Below are positions 43,256 to 51,969 of a DNA stretch of 64,000 nt, piece after piece. The notes under the pieces were generated by a model. The model was not told the DNA's origin. It searched no databases and saw only the letters and a program-made list of their open reading frames with translations. Every line of letters starts with the position of its first letter. The stretch's first letter is position 1. The stretch covers positions 41,845 through 105,844 of the forward strand of contig CAMBLO010000005.1 in assembly GCA_945868505.1 (NCBI GenBank). Direction: 5' to 3'. This DNA comes from an uncultured Clostridia bacterium (lineage in GTDB: Bacteria; Bacillota; Clostridia; Lachnospirales; Anaerotignaceae). Both the position numbers and the translations under genes were made by a program.

Positions 43256-43375
43256 ATAAGTTAGTTAAAACTAACAGCAAGGATTATTCCTTTTACAAAT
43301 CCGAAAGAGCCAATCGGAAAACCATCAAAAACACTTTCTACGTAAAAAAGCAACGAGAATACTCGTTGTTTTTTT
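43256..43375 (+). ncRNA. Candidate 120-nt structured small RNA, family not recognised
   Basis: Between the perfect promoter and a terminator (CAACGAG/CTCGTTG, 43351-43357 with 43362-43368, then T7) there is no credible reading frame on the plus strand. Successive hairpins are GTTAG/CTAAC (43260-43275), AAGGA/TCCTT (43279-43292) and TCCGA/TCGGA (43300-43318). It lacks the motifs of 6S RNA, SRP RNA, tmRNA or the common riboswitches. The following 170 bases (43376-43549) hold a T-rich spacer and a possible TATAAT at 43497-43502 for the antiporter gene. Confidence 0.6.
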
Positions 43376-43549
43376 ATGCAGAAAACCTTTGCGCGATTGT
43401 TGGCGAGCCTTAAATTCAAAAAGGCAGGATGGAGGTCATAAAGCTGTGCATACCACAAAAAAAGAAGATATAGTGGATTTTTCTAGGGTTGAGGGGTATA
43501 ATCAAGATAATATGTCCTGATAAAACTGGAAAATGGAGAGATTAGATTT

Positions 43550-44488
43550 ATGGAATTATTGATTGAACTTGTAACATTAGTGATCGGCTTTGTGATGTTG
43601 GTGAAGGGGGCGGATTGGTTTGTAGAAGGGGCAGCCAATATTGCCGACCGATTTGGCATACCCCAGCTGGTCATTGGTTTGACTATCGTTGCCATGGGCA
43701 CCAGTGCCCCGGAAGCAGCGGTCAGCATTTCTGCTGCGTTGAAGGGCAGTGCGGAAATTACCATCGGGAATGTATTGGGCAGCAATATCCTGAATGTTTT
43801 GCTGATTTTGGGGCTGACAGCAGTAATCCGTGCCGTTGGCGTACAACGTTCCACGGTTCGTTATGAGATCCCTTTCGTGATCCTTGTATCCATCGTTATG
43901 GCGGCATTGGGTCTGCAAGACAATGTCATCAGACGCTGGGAAGGCGTGATTTTGTGGGGATTTATGATTCTGTATATGTTGTATCTGCTGCAGATGGCGA
44001 GAAATGGTGTGGTGACAGAGCCGGAAGAAGAGGAAGAACCGAAATCCATGCCCAGATTGCTGTTTTTGGTGATCATTGGTGCAGCGCTGATTGTCTGGGG
44101 CAGTGATGTGGCGGTGGATGCGGCAACGGAAATTGCCCGTATCTTCAACCTGAGTGAAAGGATCATTGGTTTGACTATTGTGGCACTGGGAACCTCCTTG
44201 CCGGAACTGGTAACCAGCGTGACAGCGGCGTTGAAAGGAAAATCTGAAATTGCTGTGGGGAATATCGTTGGCAGCAATCTGTTTAACATCCTGTTCGTAG
44301 TAGGTACGACAGCCATTATTACACCTGTCCTGTATAGTGCATCTTTCCTGCTGGATAGTATCATTGCCATTGGGGCGGTGGTGCTTCTGTGGCTTTGCGT
44401 GGTCAGAAAGCATGAATTGAGCCGACTGGGCGGGGTCATCCTATTGGTTGGATATGGTGCATTTTTTGCACATTTGGTAGTGGCATAA
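43550..44488 (+). CDS. Calcium/sodium antiporter, CaCA family (YrbG type)
   Basis: A 312-residue membrane protein with ten helices. Its two inverted repeats each carry the ion-binding signature: GTSAPEAAVSISAALKG with GNVLGSNILN, and GTSLPELVTSVTAALKG with GNIVGSNLFN. The middle loop is acidic (EPEEEEEPKS). It probably exchanges Ca2+ or another cation for Na+ or H+. Confidence 0.93.
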   Translation: MELLIELVTLVIGFVMLVKGADWFVEGAANIADRFGIPQLVIGLTIVAMGTSAPEAAVSISAALKGSAEITIGNVLGSNILNVLLILGLTAVIRAVGVQRSTVRYEIPFVILVSIVMAALGLQDNVIRRWEGVILWGFMILYMLYLLQMARNGVVTEPEEEEEPKSMPRLLFLVIIGAALIVWGSDVAVDAATEIARIFNLSERIIGLTIVALGTSLPELVTSVTAALKGKSEIAVGNIVGSNLFNILFVVGTTAIITPVLYSASFLLDSIIAIGAVVLLWLCVVRKHELSRLGGVILLVGYGAFFAHLVVA

Positions 44489-44493
44489 AAGTA

Positions 44494-44530
44494 AGGCAGC
44501 TTTGTGTATACAGGGCTGCTTGTTTTTTTG
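44494..44530 (+). terminator. Terminator after the antiporter gene
   Basis: AAGGCAGC and GCTGCTT arms around a 14-base loop, then TGTTTTTTT. Confidence 0.65.
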
Positions 44531-44590
44531 ATATAACCGGGACAAATTTTAACACAGCGTAATTTTTTTGTCCAAAAGGGCTTGATTTCG

Positions 44591-44619
44591 TTGCATCTTT
44601 GTATAAATTTTGATACAAT
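44591..44619 (+). promoter_or_regulatory. Promoter of the ATP-grasp/esterase pair
   Basis: TTGCAT (44591-44596), 17 bases, TACAAT (44614-44619), 33 bases before the ATG. Confidence 0.7.
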
Positions 44620-44652
44620 CGTACCATGATTTACAAGAGAGAAGGCGATTTT

Positions 44653-45849
44653 ATGAATTTTGTATTCTTATCCCCCAATTTTCCCAAAACCTATTATCAT
44701 TTTACCCAAGGGTTGCGGAACAATGGCGTGACAACCCTAGGGATTGGCGATGCACCCTACGAGGAACTGAGCCGAGAATGTCGGGATTCTCTGGTGGAAT
44801 ATTATAAAGTCAGCAGTTTGGAAAATTATGATGAAGTATATCGGGCGGTTGCGTTTTTTGCATTCAAATACGGACGCATCGATTGGCTGGAAAGCAATAA
44901 CGAATATTGGCTGCTGCGGGATGCTCAATTAAGAACGGATTTCAATATCAATACCGGTCTGAAAAATGACAATATCGACGGCATCAAATATAAGAGCAAG
45001 ATGAAGGAATACTACGCAAAGGCTGGTGTTCCCACGGCAAGATACCATCTGGTATCAACCTTGGAGGAGGGCTTGGCTTTCGTAAAGGAAGCGGGCTATC
45101 CTGTTATTGTAAAGCCTGATAACGGTGTTGGTGCTGCCGCTACATATAAGCTGAAAAATGAGGAGGAGCTGCGGAGCTTCTATGCCGACCTGCCGAAGGT
45201 GCAGTATATTATGGAGGAATTCATCGATGGCATCATCGTTTCTTATGACGGTATCTGTGATTCCAACAGGGATATCATTTTTGAAACCTGCCATTTCTTC
45301 ACGGAGTCCGTTATGGATGTAGTCAACAAAGGTCTGGAGCTGTGCTATTATTCCGGAAAACAGATTCCCGCCGATTTGAAGGATGTGGGTAGAAGAACCA
45401 TCAAAGCCTTTGACAGCAATTCCCGTTTCTTCCACTGCGAATTTTTCGTTCTGAAGGAGGATAAAAAAGGCTTGGGCAAGAAGGGCGATATCTTCGGTCT
45501 GGAAGTCAATATGAGACCCCCCGGGGGCTATACGCCGGATATGATGAACTACGCCAACGATATTGATGTTTACCAAATCTGGGCAGATATGGTATGCTAT
45601 GACAAGGGGAATTTTGACCCCGAAAAAAGACCCTATTCCTGTGTGTATGCCTCTCAGAGAAAAGGGAAAGCATACGTGCATAACAGGGATGAAATTTTTG
45701 ATAAATACCATCAGAATATTGTGGTCTACGAGGAAATGCCGGAGGTTTTGGCTGATGCCATGGGGGATCATGCCTATATGGCAAGGTTTGAAACAGAGGA
45801 AGAAATGTTTGCCTTTGTAGACTTTGTAGTACAGAAGAAGGAAGGTTAA
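44653..45849 (+). CDS. ATP-grasp ligase of unknown substrate
   Basis: A 398-residue ATP-grasp enzyme. The N-terminal domain resembles a pre-ATP-grasp fold (FVFLSPNFPKTYYHFTQGLR). The ATP-binding part has KSKMKEYYAKAGVPTARY, GYPVIVKPDNGVGAAATYKL near residue 150, YIMEEFIDG, and the metal-binding end GLEVNMRPPGGYTPDMMNY. It should join a carboxylate to an amine or thiol using ATP. The next gene, an esterase-fold protein, starts four bases after its stop, so the pair probably acts in one small-molecule pathway. The ATG at 44653 is used after GAGAAGG. Confidence 0.82.
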   Translation: MNFVFLSPNFPKTYYHFTQGLRNNGVTTLGIGDAPYEELSRECRDSLVEYYKVSSLENYDEVYRAVAFFAFKYGRIDWLESNNEYWLLRDAQLRTDFNINTGLKNDNIDGIKYKSKMKEYYAKAGVPTARYHLVSTLEEGLAFVKEAGYPVIVKPDNGVGAAATYKLKNEEELRSFYADLPKVQYIMEEFIDGIIVSYDGICDSNRDIIFETCHFFTESVMDVVNKGLELCYYSGKQIPADLKDVGRRTIKAFDSNSRFFHCEFFVLKEDKKGLGKKGDIFGLEVNMRPPGGYTPDMMNYANDIDVYQIWADMVCYDKGNFDPEKRPYSCVYASQRKGKAYVHNRDEIFDKYHQNIVVYEEMPEVLADAMGDHAYMARFETEEEMFAFVDFVVQKKEG

Positions 45850-45853
45850 AGCA

Positions 45854-46615
45854 ATGCATACTTGTTATTATAAAGAGTATTCCCATAACCTGAATCGGGA
45901 TATGGAATTTAAGGTATACGGTCACGCAGGTCTGCCTATGGTGGTTTTCCCCTGTCAGGACGGGAAATTCTATGATTTTGAAAACCGCGGCATGATCGAT
46001 ACCGTTGCGGACCATCTGGAAAACGGACGGTTACAGCTGTTCTGTGTTGGCTGTGTGGATGAAGAAACATGGAGTGCCAGCGGCGGCGACTATCATGGGC
46101 GCATACTATGGCATGAACAGTGGTTTAAATATATCTGCGAGGAATTTATGCCCCGTCTGCATCAGATTCACGGGGAAACAGACCCCACCTCCTATCATGG
46201 CAAGGTGATTCTGACCGGTGCCAGCATGGGCGGCTACCATTGCGTGAATTTCTACCTGCGCAGACCGGATCTTTTCGGGGGCTGTCTGTCTCTGAGCGGT
46301 TTGTTCCATGCGGGATATTTCTTCCCCAATTATGATGATGTGGATATTTATTACAATTCCCCTGTGGATTATCTGCCCCAGATGCCCTACGACCATCCTT
46401 TGGTGGAGCAGTTCCGTCAGGGCAGAATCATCATCTGCTGTGGTCAGGGGGCATGGGAGGATGAAGCGAAAGCCGACGCCCGCATCATGCAGGAGCAGTT
46501 TCACCGCCTGAACGTACCCGCATGGGTAGACCTTTGGGGCGGAGATGTGAATCACGACTGGCCTTGGTGGCTGGTTCAGTTCCCTTATTTCGTCAATAAG
46601 CTGTTGGGGTATTGA
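45854..46615 (+). CDS. Esterase-fold alpha/beta hydrolase
   Basis: A 253-residue protein of the putative-esterase (esterase D-like) group. It has the nucleophile elbow GASMGGYHC (Ser near residue 122), the oxyanion strand VILTGASMGG, and a C-terminal His in NHDWPWW; a likely Asp lies in VDLWGGD. The N-terminal YKEYSHNLNRDMEFKVYGHAG is typical of the family. It could hydrolyse, transfer or release the product of the ATP-grasp enzyme with which it is coupled. Start at 45854, weak site. Confidence 0.85.
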   Translation: MHTCYYKEYSHNLNRDMEFKVYGHAGLPMVVFPCQDGKFYDFENRGMIDTVADHLENGRLQLFCVGCVDEETWSASGGDYHGRILWHEQWFKYICEEFMPRLHQIHGETDPTSYHGKVILTGASMGGYHCVNFYLRRPDLFGGCLSLSGLFHAGYFFPNYDDVDIYYNSPVDYLPQMPYDHPLVEQFRQGRIIICCGQGAWEDEAKADARIMQEQFHRLNVPAWVDLWGGDVNHDWPWWLVQFPYFVNKLLGY

Positions 46616-46627
46616 GGAAAAACAGCC

Positions 46628-46656
46628 TTGCCTTTTTGAAAAGGCGGGTATATAAT
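46628..46656 (+). promoter_or_regulatory. Promoter of the first thiamine operon
   Basis: TTGCCT (46628-46633), 17 bases, TATAAT (46651-46656), directly ahead of the riboswitch. Confidence 0.75.
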
Positions 46657-46667
46657 GAAACTGCAAG

Positions 46668-46766
46668 TGAATAGCCAGCGGGGAGCTTGTGAAACAGGCT
46701 GAGAGGAAGGAAAAACCTTCGACCCATACACCTGATTTGGATAATGCCAACGTAGGGATGCCTGAA
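46668..46766 (+). promoter_or_regulatory. TPP riboswitch (THI element)
   Basis: Core elements of the thiamine pyrophosphate aptamer are seen in order: CGGGGAGC, GGCTGAGAGG, CGACCCATACACCTGAT, TTGGATAATGCCAACGTAGG. TPP binding should favour the terminator at 46780. It controls thiS-thiF-thiG-thiH-tenI. Confidence 0.95.
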
Positions 46767-46779
46767 AAAGACAGTACAA

Positions 46780-46816
46780 GGGAAGTTGCCAAATCGAGGT
46801 AGCTTCCCTTCTTTTA
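46780..46816 (+). terminator. Riboswitch-controlled terminator
   Basis: GGAAGTTGCC (46781-46790) pairs with GGTAGCTTCC (46798-46807) including two G-T pairs; loop of seven bases, then CTTCTTTTA. Expected to form when TPP is bound. Confidence 0.78.
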
Positions 46817-46836
46817 TTGGAAAGGAGGTGAAAAGG

Positions 46837-47031
46837 ATGGTGAAGATCAATGGGGAATCCTTTGATATCGCCGGCAAAACACTGGCAGAATATCTGGCAT
46901 CTACAGAGTATAACCCCATGCGTATCGCAGTAGAGCGCAACGGCGAAATCGTACCCAAAGCAAAATATGGCGAGACGGTTCTGCAAGAGGACGATGTCAT
47001 TGAAGTAGTCAATTTTGTAGGAGGTGGTTGA
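46837..47031 (+). CDS. thiS: Sulfur carrier protein ThiS
   Basis: A 64-residue ubiquitin-like protein ending in VGGG, with the di-glycine needed for thiocarboxylate formation. The fold segments VKINGESFDIAGKTLAEYL and VEVVNF-type strand fit. The ATG at 46837 follows AAAGGAGGTG. It carries sulfur for the thiazole ring. Confidence 0.94.
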   Translation: MVKINGESFDIAGKTLAEYLASTEYNPMRIAVERNGEIVPKAKYGETVLQEDDVIEVVNFVGGG

Positions 47032-47032
47032 G

Positions 47033-47674
47033 TTGTGCTGTATTCCGAGTAAGGAAGACATGCAGCGAGCACTGGAAGCAAGGCACGGAAAAGACCTGCA
47101 GCAGAAATTTACCAACAGCACCGTTGCCATCTGCGGCTTAGGCGGATTGGGCTCCAACATTGCCGTTTCTTTGGCAAGGGCAGGCATCGGCAAGCTGATT
47201 TTGGTGGATTTCGACAAGGTGGATATTTCCAACCTGCATCGGCAGCAATATAAGGCAGATCAGATCGGACGATTCAAAACAGAAGCTCTGGCGGAAAACC
47301 TGCGGGAGATCGCACCTTATATCCAGGTGGAAACCCATGCGGTCCGTATGACAGAGGAAAATTTTGAAGCGCTCCTTTCGGAAGCCGATCTCATTTGCGA
47401 GGCCTTTGACGGGGCGGAAACAAAAGCCATGCTGGTGAATGGCGTGCTGGAAAAATTACATACGAAATATCTGATCGCTGCTTCCGGAATGGCGGGGCTG
47501 GGCTCCGCAAATAGTATCCAAACCAGAAGGATCACGAACCGTTTTTATCTATGTGGGGATGGAATCAGCGATGTGGCAGATGACATTGGATTGGTGGCCC
47601 CCCGTGTGATGCTTTGTGCAGCCCATCAGGCCCACATGGTTTTGCGTATCCTTTCTGGAAATTTTGAACCATGA
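47033..47674 (+). CDS. thiF: ThiS adenylyltransferase ThiF
   Basis: A 213-residue E1-like enzyme that activates the C-terminus of ThiS. It shows [37 protein letters not shown] and the Arg/Asn of the ATP site. I prefer the TTG at 47033, after GGAGGTGG, giving [11 protein letters not shown]; a GTG at 47024 would place the ribosome site inside the coding region. The gene overlaps the end of thiS closely. Confidence 0.93.
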   Translation: MCCIPSKEDMQRALEARHGKDLQQKFTNSTVAICGLGGLGSNIAVSLARAGIGKLILVDFDKVDISNLHRQQYKADQIGRFKTEALAENLREIAPYIQVETHAVRMTEENFEALLSEADLICEAFDGAETKAMLVNGVLEKLHTKYLIAASGMAGLGSANSIQTRRITNRFYLCGDGISDVADDIGLVAPRVMLCAAHQAHMVLRILSGNFEP

Positions 47675-47703
47675 TTCTAAAAACCAAGAAAGAAGGGATT
47701 TTC

Positions 47704-48477
47704 ATGCAGAAAGAAGATAAACTCATCATCGGCGGACACGAATTCAATTCCAGATTTATTCTGGGTTCCGGGAAATACTCCCTGAAGCTGATTGAAGCGG
47801 CTGTCAAAGACGCCGGTGCGGAAATCATCACACTGGCGGTACGTCGTGCCAACACAAAGGAACAGGAAAACATTCTGGACTATATTCCCAAGAATGTAAC
47901 ACTGCTGCCCAATACCTCCGGCGCAAGAAATGCAGAAGAAGCGGTGCGTATCGCCCGTCTGGCAAGAGAACTGGGCTGCGGAGACTTTGTAAAGGTGGAA
48001 ATCATGCGTGACAGCAAATATCTGCTGCCCGATAACTATGAAACCATCAAGGCTACAGAAATTCTGGCAAAGGAAGGCTTCGTGGTTATGCCTTATATGT
48101 ATCCCGACCTGAATGTGGCAAGGGATTTGGTAAATGCAGGTGCAGCAACCATCATGCCTTTGGCTTCTCCCATCGGTTCCAATAAGGGGCTGGCAACCAG
48201 AGAATTTATCCAGATTCTGGTGGACGAAATCGACCTGCCTGTGATCGTAGACGCAGGTATCGGCAGACCTTCTCAGGCTTGCGAAGCCATGGAAATGGGC
48301 GCAGCGGCAATTATGGCAAATACAGCACTGGCAACAGCAGGCGACCTGCCCCTGATGGCAGCGGCATTCCGTCAGGCTATTGAAGCAGGCAGAAAAGCAT
48401 ATCTTTCCGGCTTGGGCAGAGTGCTGACAAGGGGCGCATCCGCATCGGACCCTCTGACAGGCTTCTTGCATGATTAA
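47704..48477 (+). CDS. thiG: Thiazole synthase ThiG
   Basis: A 257-residue enzyme that forms the thiazole phosphate from DXP, dehydroglycine and ThiS-thiocarboxylate. Signatures: [20 protein letters not shown], the Schiff-base Lys in [21 protein letters not shown] and [13 protein letters not shown]. The ATG at 47704 follows AAAGAAGG. Confidence 0.96.
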   Translation: MQKEDKLIIGGHEFNSRFILGSGKYSLKLIEAAVKDAGAEIITLAVRRANTKEQENILDYIPKNVTLLPNTSGARNAEEAVRIARLARELGCGDFVKVEIMRDSKYLLPDNYETIKATEILAKEGFVVMPYMYPDLNVARDLVNAGAATIMPLASPIGSNKGLATREFIQILVDEIDLPVIVDAGIGRPSQACEAMEMGAAAIMANTALATAGDLPLMAAAFRQAIEAGRKAYLSGLGRVLTRGASASDPLTGFLHD

Positions 48478-48489
48478 GGAGGGAATGAC

Positions 48490-49743
48490 ATGGAAAATCA
48501 ATATTTTGTAGATTCCGAGCATCTTTCTCCCGAAGCATTGAAACGGAAGCATGAGCTGGAAACCAACCCTGCATCCAGAAAGAACCACATGGAATATCTG
48601 CCGGGAATGGAAATCATTGAATCCGAGATTTGCGAGACTGTGATGAGCCAGATGAAGGCATACGATTATTCCCAGTATACGGCAAGGGATGTTCGTGCAG
48701 CGTTAGACCATGAAACTTGCTCCGTAGAGGATTTCAAGGCATTGCTTTCTCCCGCAGCGGAACCTTTTCTGGAGGAAATGGCACAGAAAGCAAGACTGGA
48801 AACCAGCAAGCATTTCGGCAACACGGTTTATCTGTTCACACCTTTGTATATTGCCAACTACTGCGAAAACTACTGTGTATACTGCGGCTTCAACTGCTAT
48901 AACCACATCAACCGCATGAAGCTTTCCATGGAGCAGATTGAAAAGGAAATGAAAGTCATCGCCGACAGCGGCATGGAAGAAATCCTGATTCTGACCGGGG
49001 AAAGCCGTACCATGAGCAATGTGGAATATATCGGCGAAGCATGTAAGCTGGCAAGAAAGTATTTCCGTATGGTAGGCTTGGAAATTTACCCTGTGAATAC
49101 AGAGGAATACCGTTATCTCCACGAATGCGGCGCGGACTATGTGACCGTTTTCCAGGAAACCTACGACACAGAAAAATATGAAACACTGCACCTGATGGGG
49201 CATAAGAGAGTTTGGCCTTATCGCTTTGATGCTCAGGAACGGGCTTTAAGAGGCGGCATGAGAGGGGTAGCATTCTCTGCACTGCTGGGGCTTTCCAATT
49301 TCAGAAAGGACGCACTGGCAAGCGCATTGCATGTATACTATCTTCAGAGAAAATATCCCCATGCGGAAATGTCCTTATCCTGTCCCAGACTGCGGCCCAT
49401 CATCAATAACGACAAGATCAGTCCTTTGGATGTAGGCGAAAAGCAGCTTTGTCAGATTCTTTGTGCATATCGTATTTTTATGCCCTTTGTTGGCATTACT
49501 GTATCCTCCAGAGAAAGCGCATCCTTCCGTGACGGTATCGTAAAAATTGCCGCAACGAAGGTTTCTGCCGGGGTTTCCACGGGTATCGGCGACCATGAAA
49601 GCAAATACACCGGGAAGGAGGCAGACGGTACGGAAGGCGACGAGCAGTTCGAAATCAACGACGACCGCAGCTTCCAGAAGATGTATGAGGATATGGCGGA
49701 GGAAGGCCTGCAGCCCGTACTGAATGATTATCTGTATGTATGA
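48490..49743 (+). CDS. thiH: Tyrosine lyase ThiH (radical SAM)
   Basis: A 417-residue radical SAM enzyme giving dehydroglycine from tyrosine. The cluster motif CENYCVYCGF is at about residue 127, with ILTGESRT, VGLEIYPV and TVFQETYDTEKY further on. It ends LNDYLYV. It is the anaerobic alternative to ThiO, in agreement with an anaerobic host. Confidence 0.96.
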   Translation: MENQYFVDSEHLSPEALKRKHELETNPASRKNHMEYLPGMEIIESEICETVMSQMKAYDYSQYTARDVRAALDHETCSVEDFKALLSPAAEPFLEEMAQKARLETSKHFGNTVYLFTPLYIANYCENYCVYCGFNCYNHINRMKLSMEQIEKEMKVIADSGMEEILILTGESRTMSNVEYIGEACKLARKYFRMVGLEIYPVNTEEYRYLHECGADYVTVFQETYDTEKYETLHLMGHKRVWPYRFDAQERALRGGMRGVAFSALLGLSNFRKDALASALHVYYLQRKYPHAEMSLSCPRLRPIINNDKISPLDVGEKQLCQILCAYRIFMPFVGITVSSRESASFRDGIVKIAATKVSAGVSTGIGDHESKYTGKEADGTEGDEQFEINDDRSFQKMYEDMAEEGLQPVLNDYLYV

Positions 49744-50326
49744 TATTTTGTGTGTAACGAACCGAAGCCTTTGCAAAGAGGATTTTTTGCAGAGAGTGGA
49801 GAAAATCGCAGCATGTAGACCCAAGGGAATCATCCTGCGGGAAAAAGATTTGACAGAAGAAGAATATAAGAAACTGGCAGAGCAGGTATTGAAGCTCTGC
49901 GAAAGGTACGAGGTTCCCTGTATGCTGCATAGCTTTGCAGATGCGGCTATTAAGCTGGGAGCGGAAAACATCCATTTGCCCCTGCATATTTTGCGGGAAT
50001 TGGATGGGAAGAAAAAAGAAAAATTCAAGGAAATTGGCGCATCCTGCCATTCGGTGGAAGAAGCGCAGGAGGCAGAACGACTGGGATGTACCTACATCAC
50101 AGCGGGGCATATCTTTGCCACCGATTGCAAGAAGGGGCTGCCCCCCAGAGGCTTGGCGTTTTTGCAGGCGGTCTGCCAGAGTGTATCCATTCCTGTTTAT
50201 GCCATTGGCGGCATTGGCAGTGAAAACATCGCTTCTGTTGGCAAGGCGGGCGCAAAGGGTGCCTGCATCATGAGCGGATTGATGCAATGCGAGGATGTGG
50301 AACAATTTCTAAGGGCTTTGAAATAA
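49736..50326 (+). CDS. tenI: ThiE/TenI-like protein (thiazole tautomerase or phosphate synthase)
   Basis: A 196-residue TIM-barrel protein of the thiamine phosphate synthase/TenI family. ILREKDLTEEEY, HLPLHILREL, SCHSVEEAQEAERLG and IPVYAIGGIG are shared with both; it lacks the complete pyrophosphate-binding set of ThiE and a better ThiE lies at 51970. TenI (thiazole tautomerase) is thus more likely. It overlaps the end of thiH by eight bases, so it is translated by coupling. Confidence 0.8.
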   Translation: MYDILCVTNRSLCKEDFLQRVEKIAACRPKGIILREKDLTEEEYKKLAEQVLKLCERYEVPCMLHSFADAAIKLGAENIHLPLHILRELDGKKKEKFKEIGASCHSVEEAQEAERLGCTYITAGHIFATDCKKGLPPRGLAFLQAVCQSVSIPVYAIGGIGSENIASVGKAGAKGACIMSGLMQCEDVEQFLRALK

Positions 50327-50379
50327 AAGCATATTTGAGAGAAAAGTCAATCAAGCAAATAATAGGTGAGTGTATTTCT

Positions 50380-50605
50380 GAACGATTCCTTTTGAAAAGG
50401 AGCGGCCCGCAGCGGCGGGAGGATAGAAGGGGAGCGCCTTGTGTCCTGCAGAGATATAACAGCGATGGGAAGCCGTGTTCCGGCGTGAGAGGAAGCCATG
50501 AAGTTTCGACCGATAGTTCTGAATGTATCCCCCAAGGGGGAAGTGTATGCTTCAGGGAGAGCGCTGTTATATTATCCGTCGTTCTCCCTGAACGATAAAA
50601 AAGGA
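50380..50605 (+). promoter_or_regulatory. Structured leader upstream of thiW, family not recognised
   Basis: A perfect 11-bp helix (50454-50464 with 50562-50572) encloses about 97 bases with GCCG/CGGC (50472-50484) and TATCCCC/GGGG (50526-50540) hairpins. A further 11-bp helix follows (50553-50563 with 50580-50590), just before the AAAAAAGGAG site. Upstream is a GC-rich CCCGC/GCGGG hairpin near 50407-50420. TPP-riboswitch core motifs (CTGAGA, CTGATCTGGATAATGCCAG) are absent. Confidence 0.6.
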
Positions 50606-50616
50606 GACGTTTGATT

Positions 50617-51117
50617 ATGAAAGACACAAAAACCAGAAAATTATGCTTTGCCGGTATCCTCTGCGCAGTGGCAGTGGTAGGCAGCTTATTCTATATCCCC
50701 GTTTTCGGGAGCAAATGTGTACCCGTACAACACATGGTAAATATTTTATGTGCTGTTATTTTAGGGCCTTTTTATGGGGTGACAGTGGCCTTTTGCGCCA
50801 GCGTTATCCGCAATTTGCTGGGCATCGGCAGCTTGATGGCCTTTCCCGGCAGTATGATTGGCGCACTGCTTTGCGGCATCGCCTTTTGGAAAACAAAAAA
50901 TATCCCCCTGACCTTGATTGCGGAGGTCTTTGGGACGGCGGTTTTGGGCGGCCTGTGTGCCTACCCCGTTGCTATCCTCCTGATGGGGATGCAGGCAGGG
51001 GAAATTGCCTTTTATGCCTATGTGGTGCCTTTCCTGATTTCTACGGCAGGCGGAGCTATTCTTTCCGGCATTTTGCTGGGGGCGTTGCGGAAAACAGGCG
51101 TTTTGGCGAAGGTTTGA
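50617..51117 (+). CDS. thiW: Energy-coupling thiazole transporter substrate-binding protein ThiW
   Basis: A 166-residue integral membrane protein with about five helices (LCFAGILCAVAVVGSLFYIP, VNILCAVILGPFYGV, GIGSLMAFPGSMIGALLCG). It matches the ThiW family, the S component for a thiazole precursor, whose ATPase and T component would be shared and lie elsewhere. ATG at 50617 after AAAGGAGACG. It starts the second thiamine operon. Confidence 0.9.
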   Translation: MKDTKTRKLCFAGILCAVAVVGSLFYIPVFGSKCVPVQHMVNILCAVILGPFYGVTVAFCASVIRNLLGIGSLMAFPGSMIGALLCGIAFWKTKNIPLTLIAEVFGTAVLGGLCAYPVAILLMGMQAGEIAFYAYVVPFLISTAGGAILSGILLGALRKTGVLAKV

Positions 51118-51135
51118 TAAAAGGAGGAAACAGAT

Positions 51136-51957
51136 ATGTTAAAGGAAATGCTTGACAATGTAAGAGAAAAATGCCCTTTGATTCATAATATCACCAATTA
51201 TGTGACGGTGAACGACTGTGCCAATATTCTGTTGGCCTGCGGCGGTTCTCCCATCATGGCGGATGATGTGGATGAAGCGGAGGAAATTACTACCATCTGC
51301 GGCGGGCTGAATATCAATATCGGTACCCTGAACCAGCGGACAATTCCTGCTATGCATCTGGCGGGCAAAAAAGCCAACGAGCTGGGGCATCCCGCTGTTT
51401 TAGACCCCGTTGGGGCAGGGGCATCCAATCTGCGTACAAAAACAGCCAAGGATTTGATGGAAGGAATCAAATTTACGGTTATCCGTGGGAATATTTCTGA
51501 AATCAAAACGCTGGCTTTGGGCACAGGCGGCGCAAAGGGCGTGGATGCCGATGTGGCGGATAAGGTGACAAAGGAGAATCTGCCTCAGGCAGTGGCTTTT
51601 GCCAAGGAATTTGCCAAGAAAACAGGGGCAGTCATCGCCATCACTGGCGCCATCGATATCGTTGCCGATGGGGAAAAGGCCTTCTGCATCTATAACGGTC
51701 ATCCTATGATGAGCAGCATCACCGGCACAGGCTGCCAGCTTTCCGCCATGACGGCGGCTTATGTGACAGCCAACCCCGAAACCCCTCTGGAAGCTACAGC
51801 GGCGGCGGTTTGCGCTATGGGTATCTGCGGCGAAAAGGCCCATGCAAGACTGACAGAACAGGACGGCAATTCCAGCTACCGAAACTACATCATTGATGCC
51901 ATTTTCCACCTGAATGGGGAGGAATTGGAACGTTGTGCAAAATACGAAATTTTCTAA
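51136..51957 (+). CDS. thiM: Hydroxyethylthiazole kinase
   Basis: A 273-residue ribokinase-like enzyme phosphorylating the salvaged thiazole alcohol. It has PLIHNITNYVTVNDCANILLA, GGSPIMADD, DPVGAGASNLRT, VIRGN and the catalytic GTGCQLSAMTA. It follows thiW, which imports the substrate, so uptake and use are linked. Confidence 0.96.
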   Translation: MLKEMLDNVREKCPLIHNITNYVTVNDCANILLACGGSPIMADDVDEAEEITTICGGLNINIGTLNQRTIPAMHLAGKKANELGHPAVLDPVGAGASNLRTKTAKDLMEGIKFTVIRGNISEIKTLALGTGGAKGVDADVADKVTKENLPQAVAFAKEFAKKTGAVIAITGAIDIVADGEKAFCIYNGHPMMSSITGTGCQLSAMTAAYVTANPETPLEATAAAVCAMGICGEKAHARLTEQDGNSSYRNYIIDAIFHLNGEELERCAKYEIF

Positions 51958-51969
51958 GGAGATGGAAAT

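Noticed and set aside
50380..50605. Second TPP riboswitch before thiW
   Set aside because: The conserved CTGAGA and GGATAATGCCAG elements are missing.
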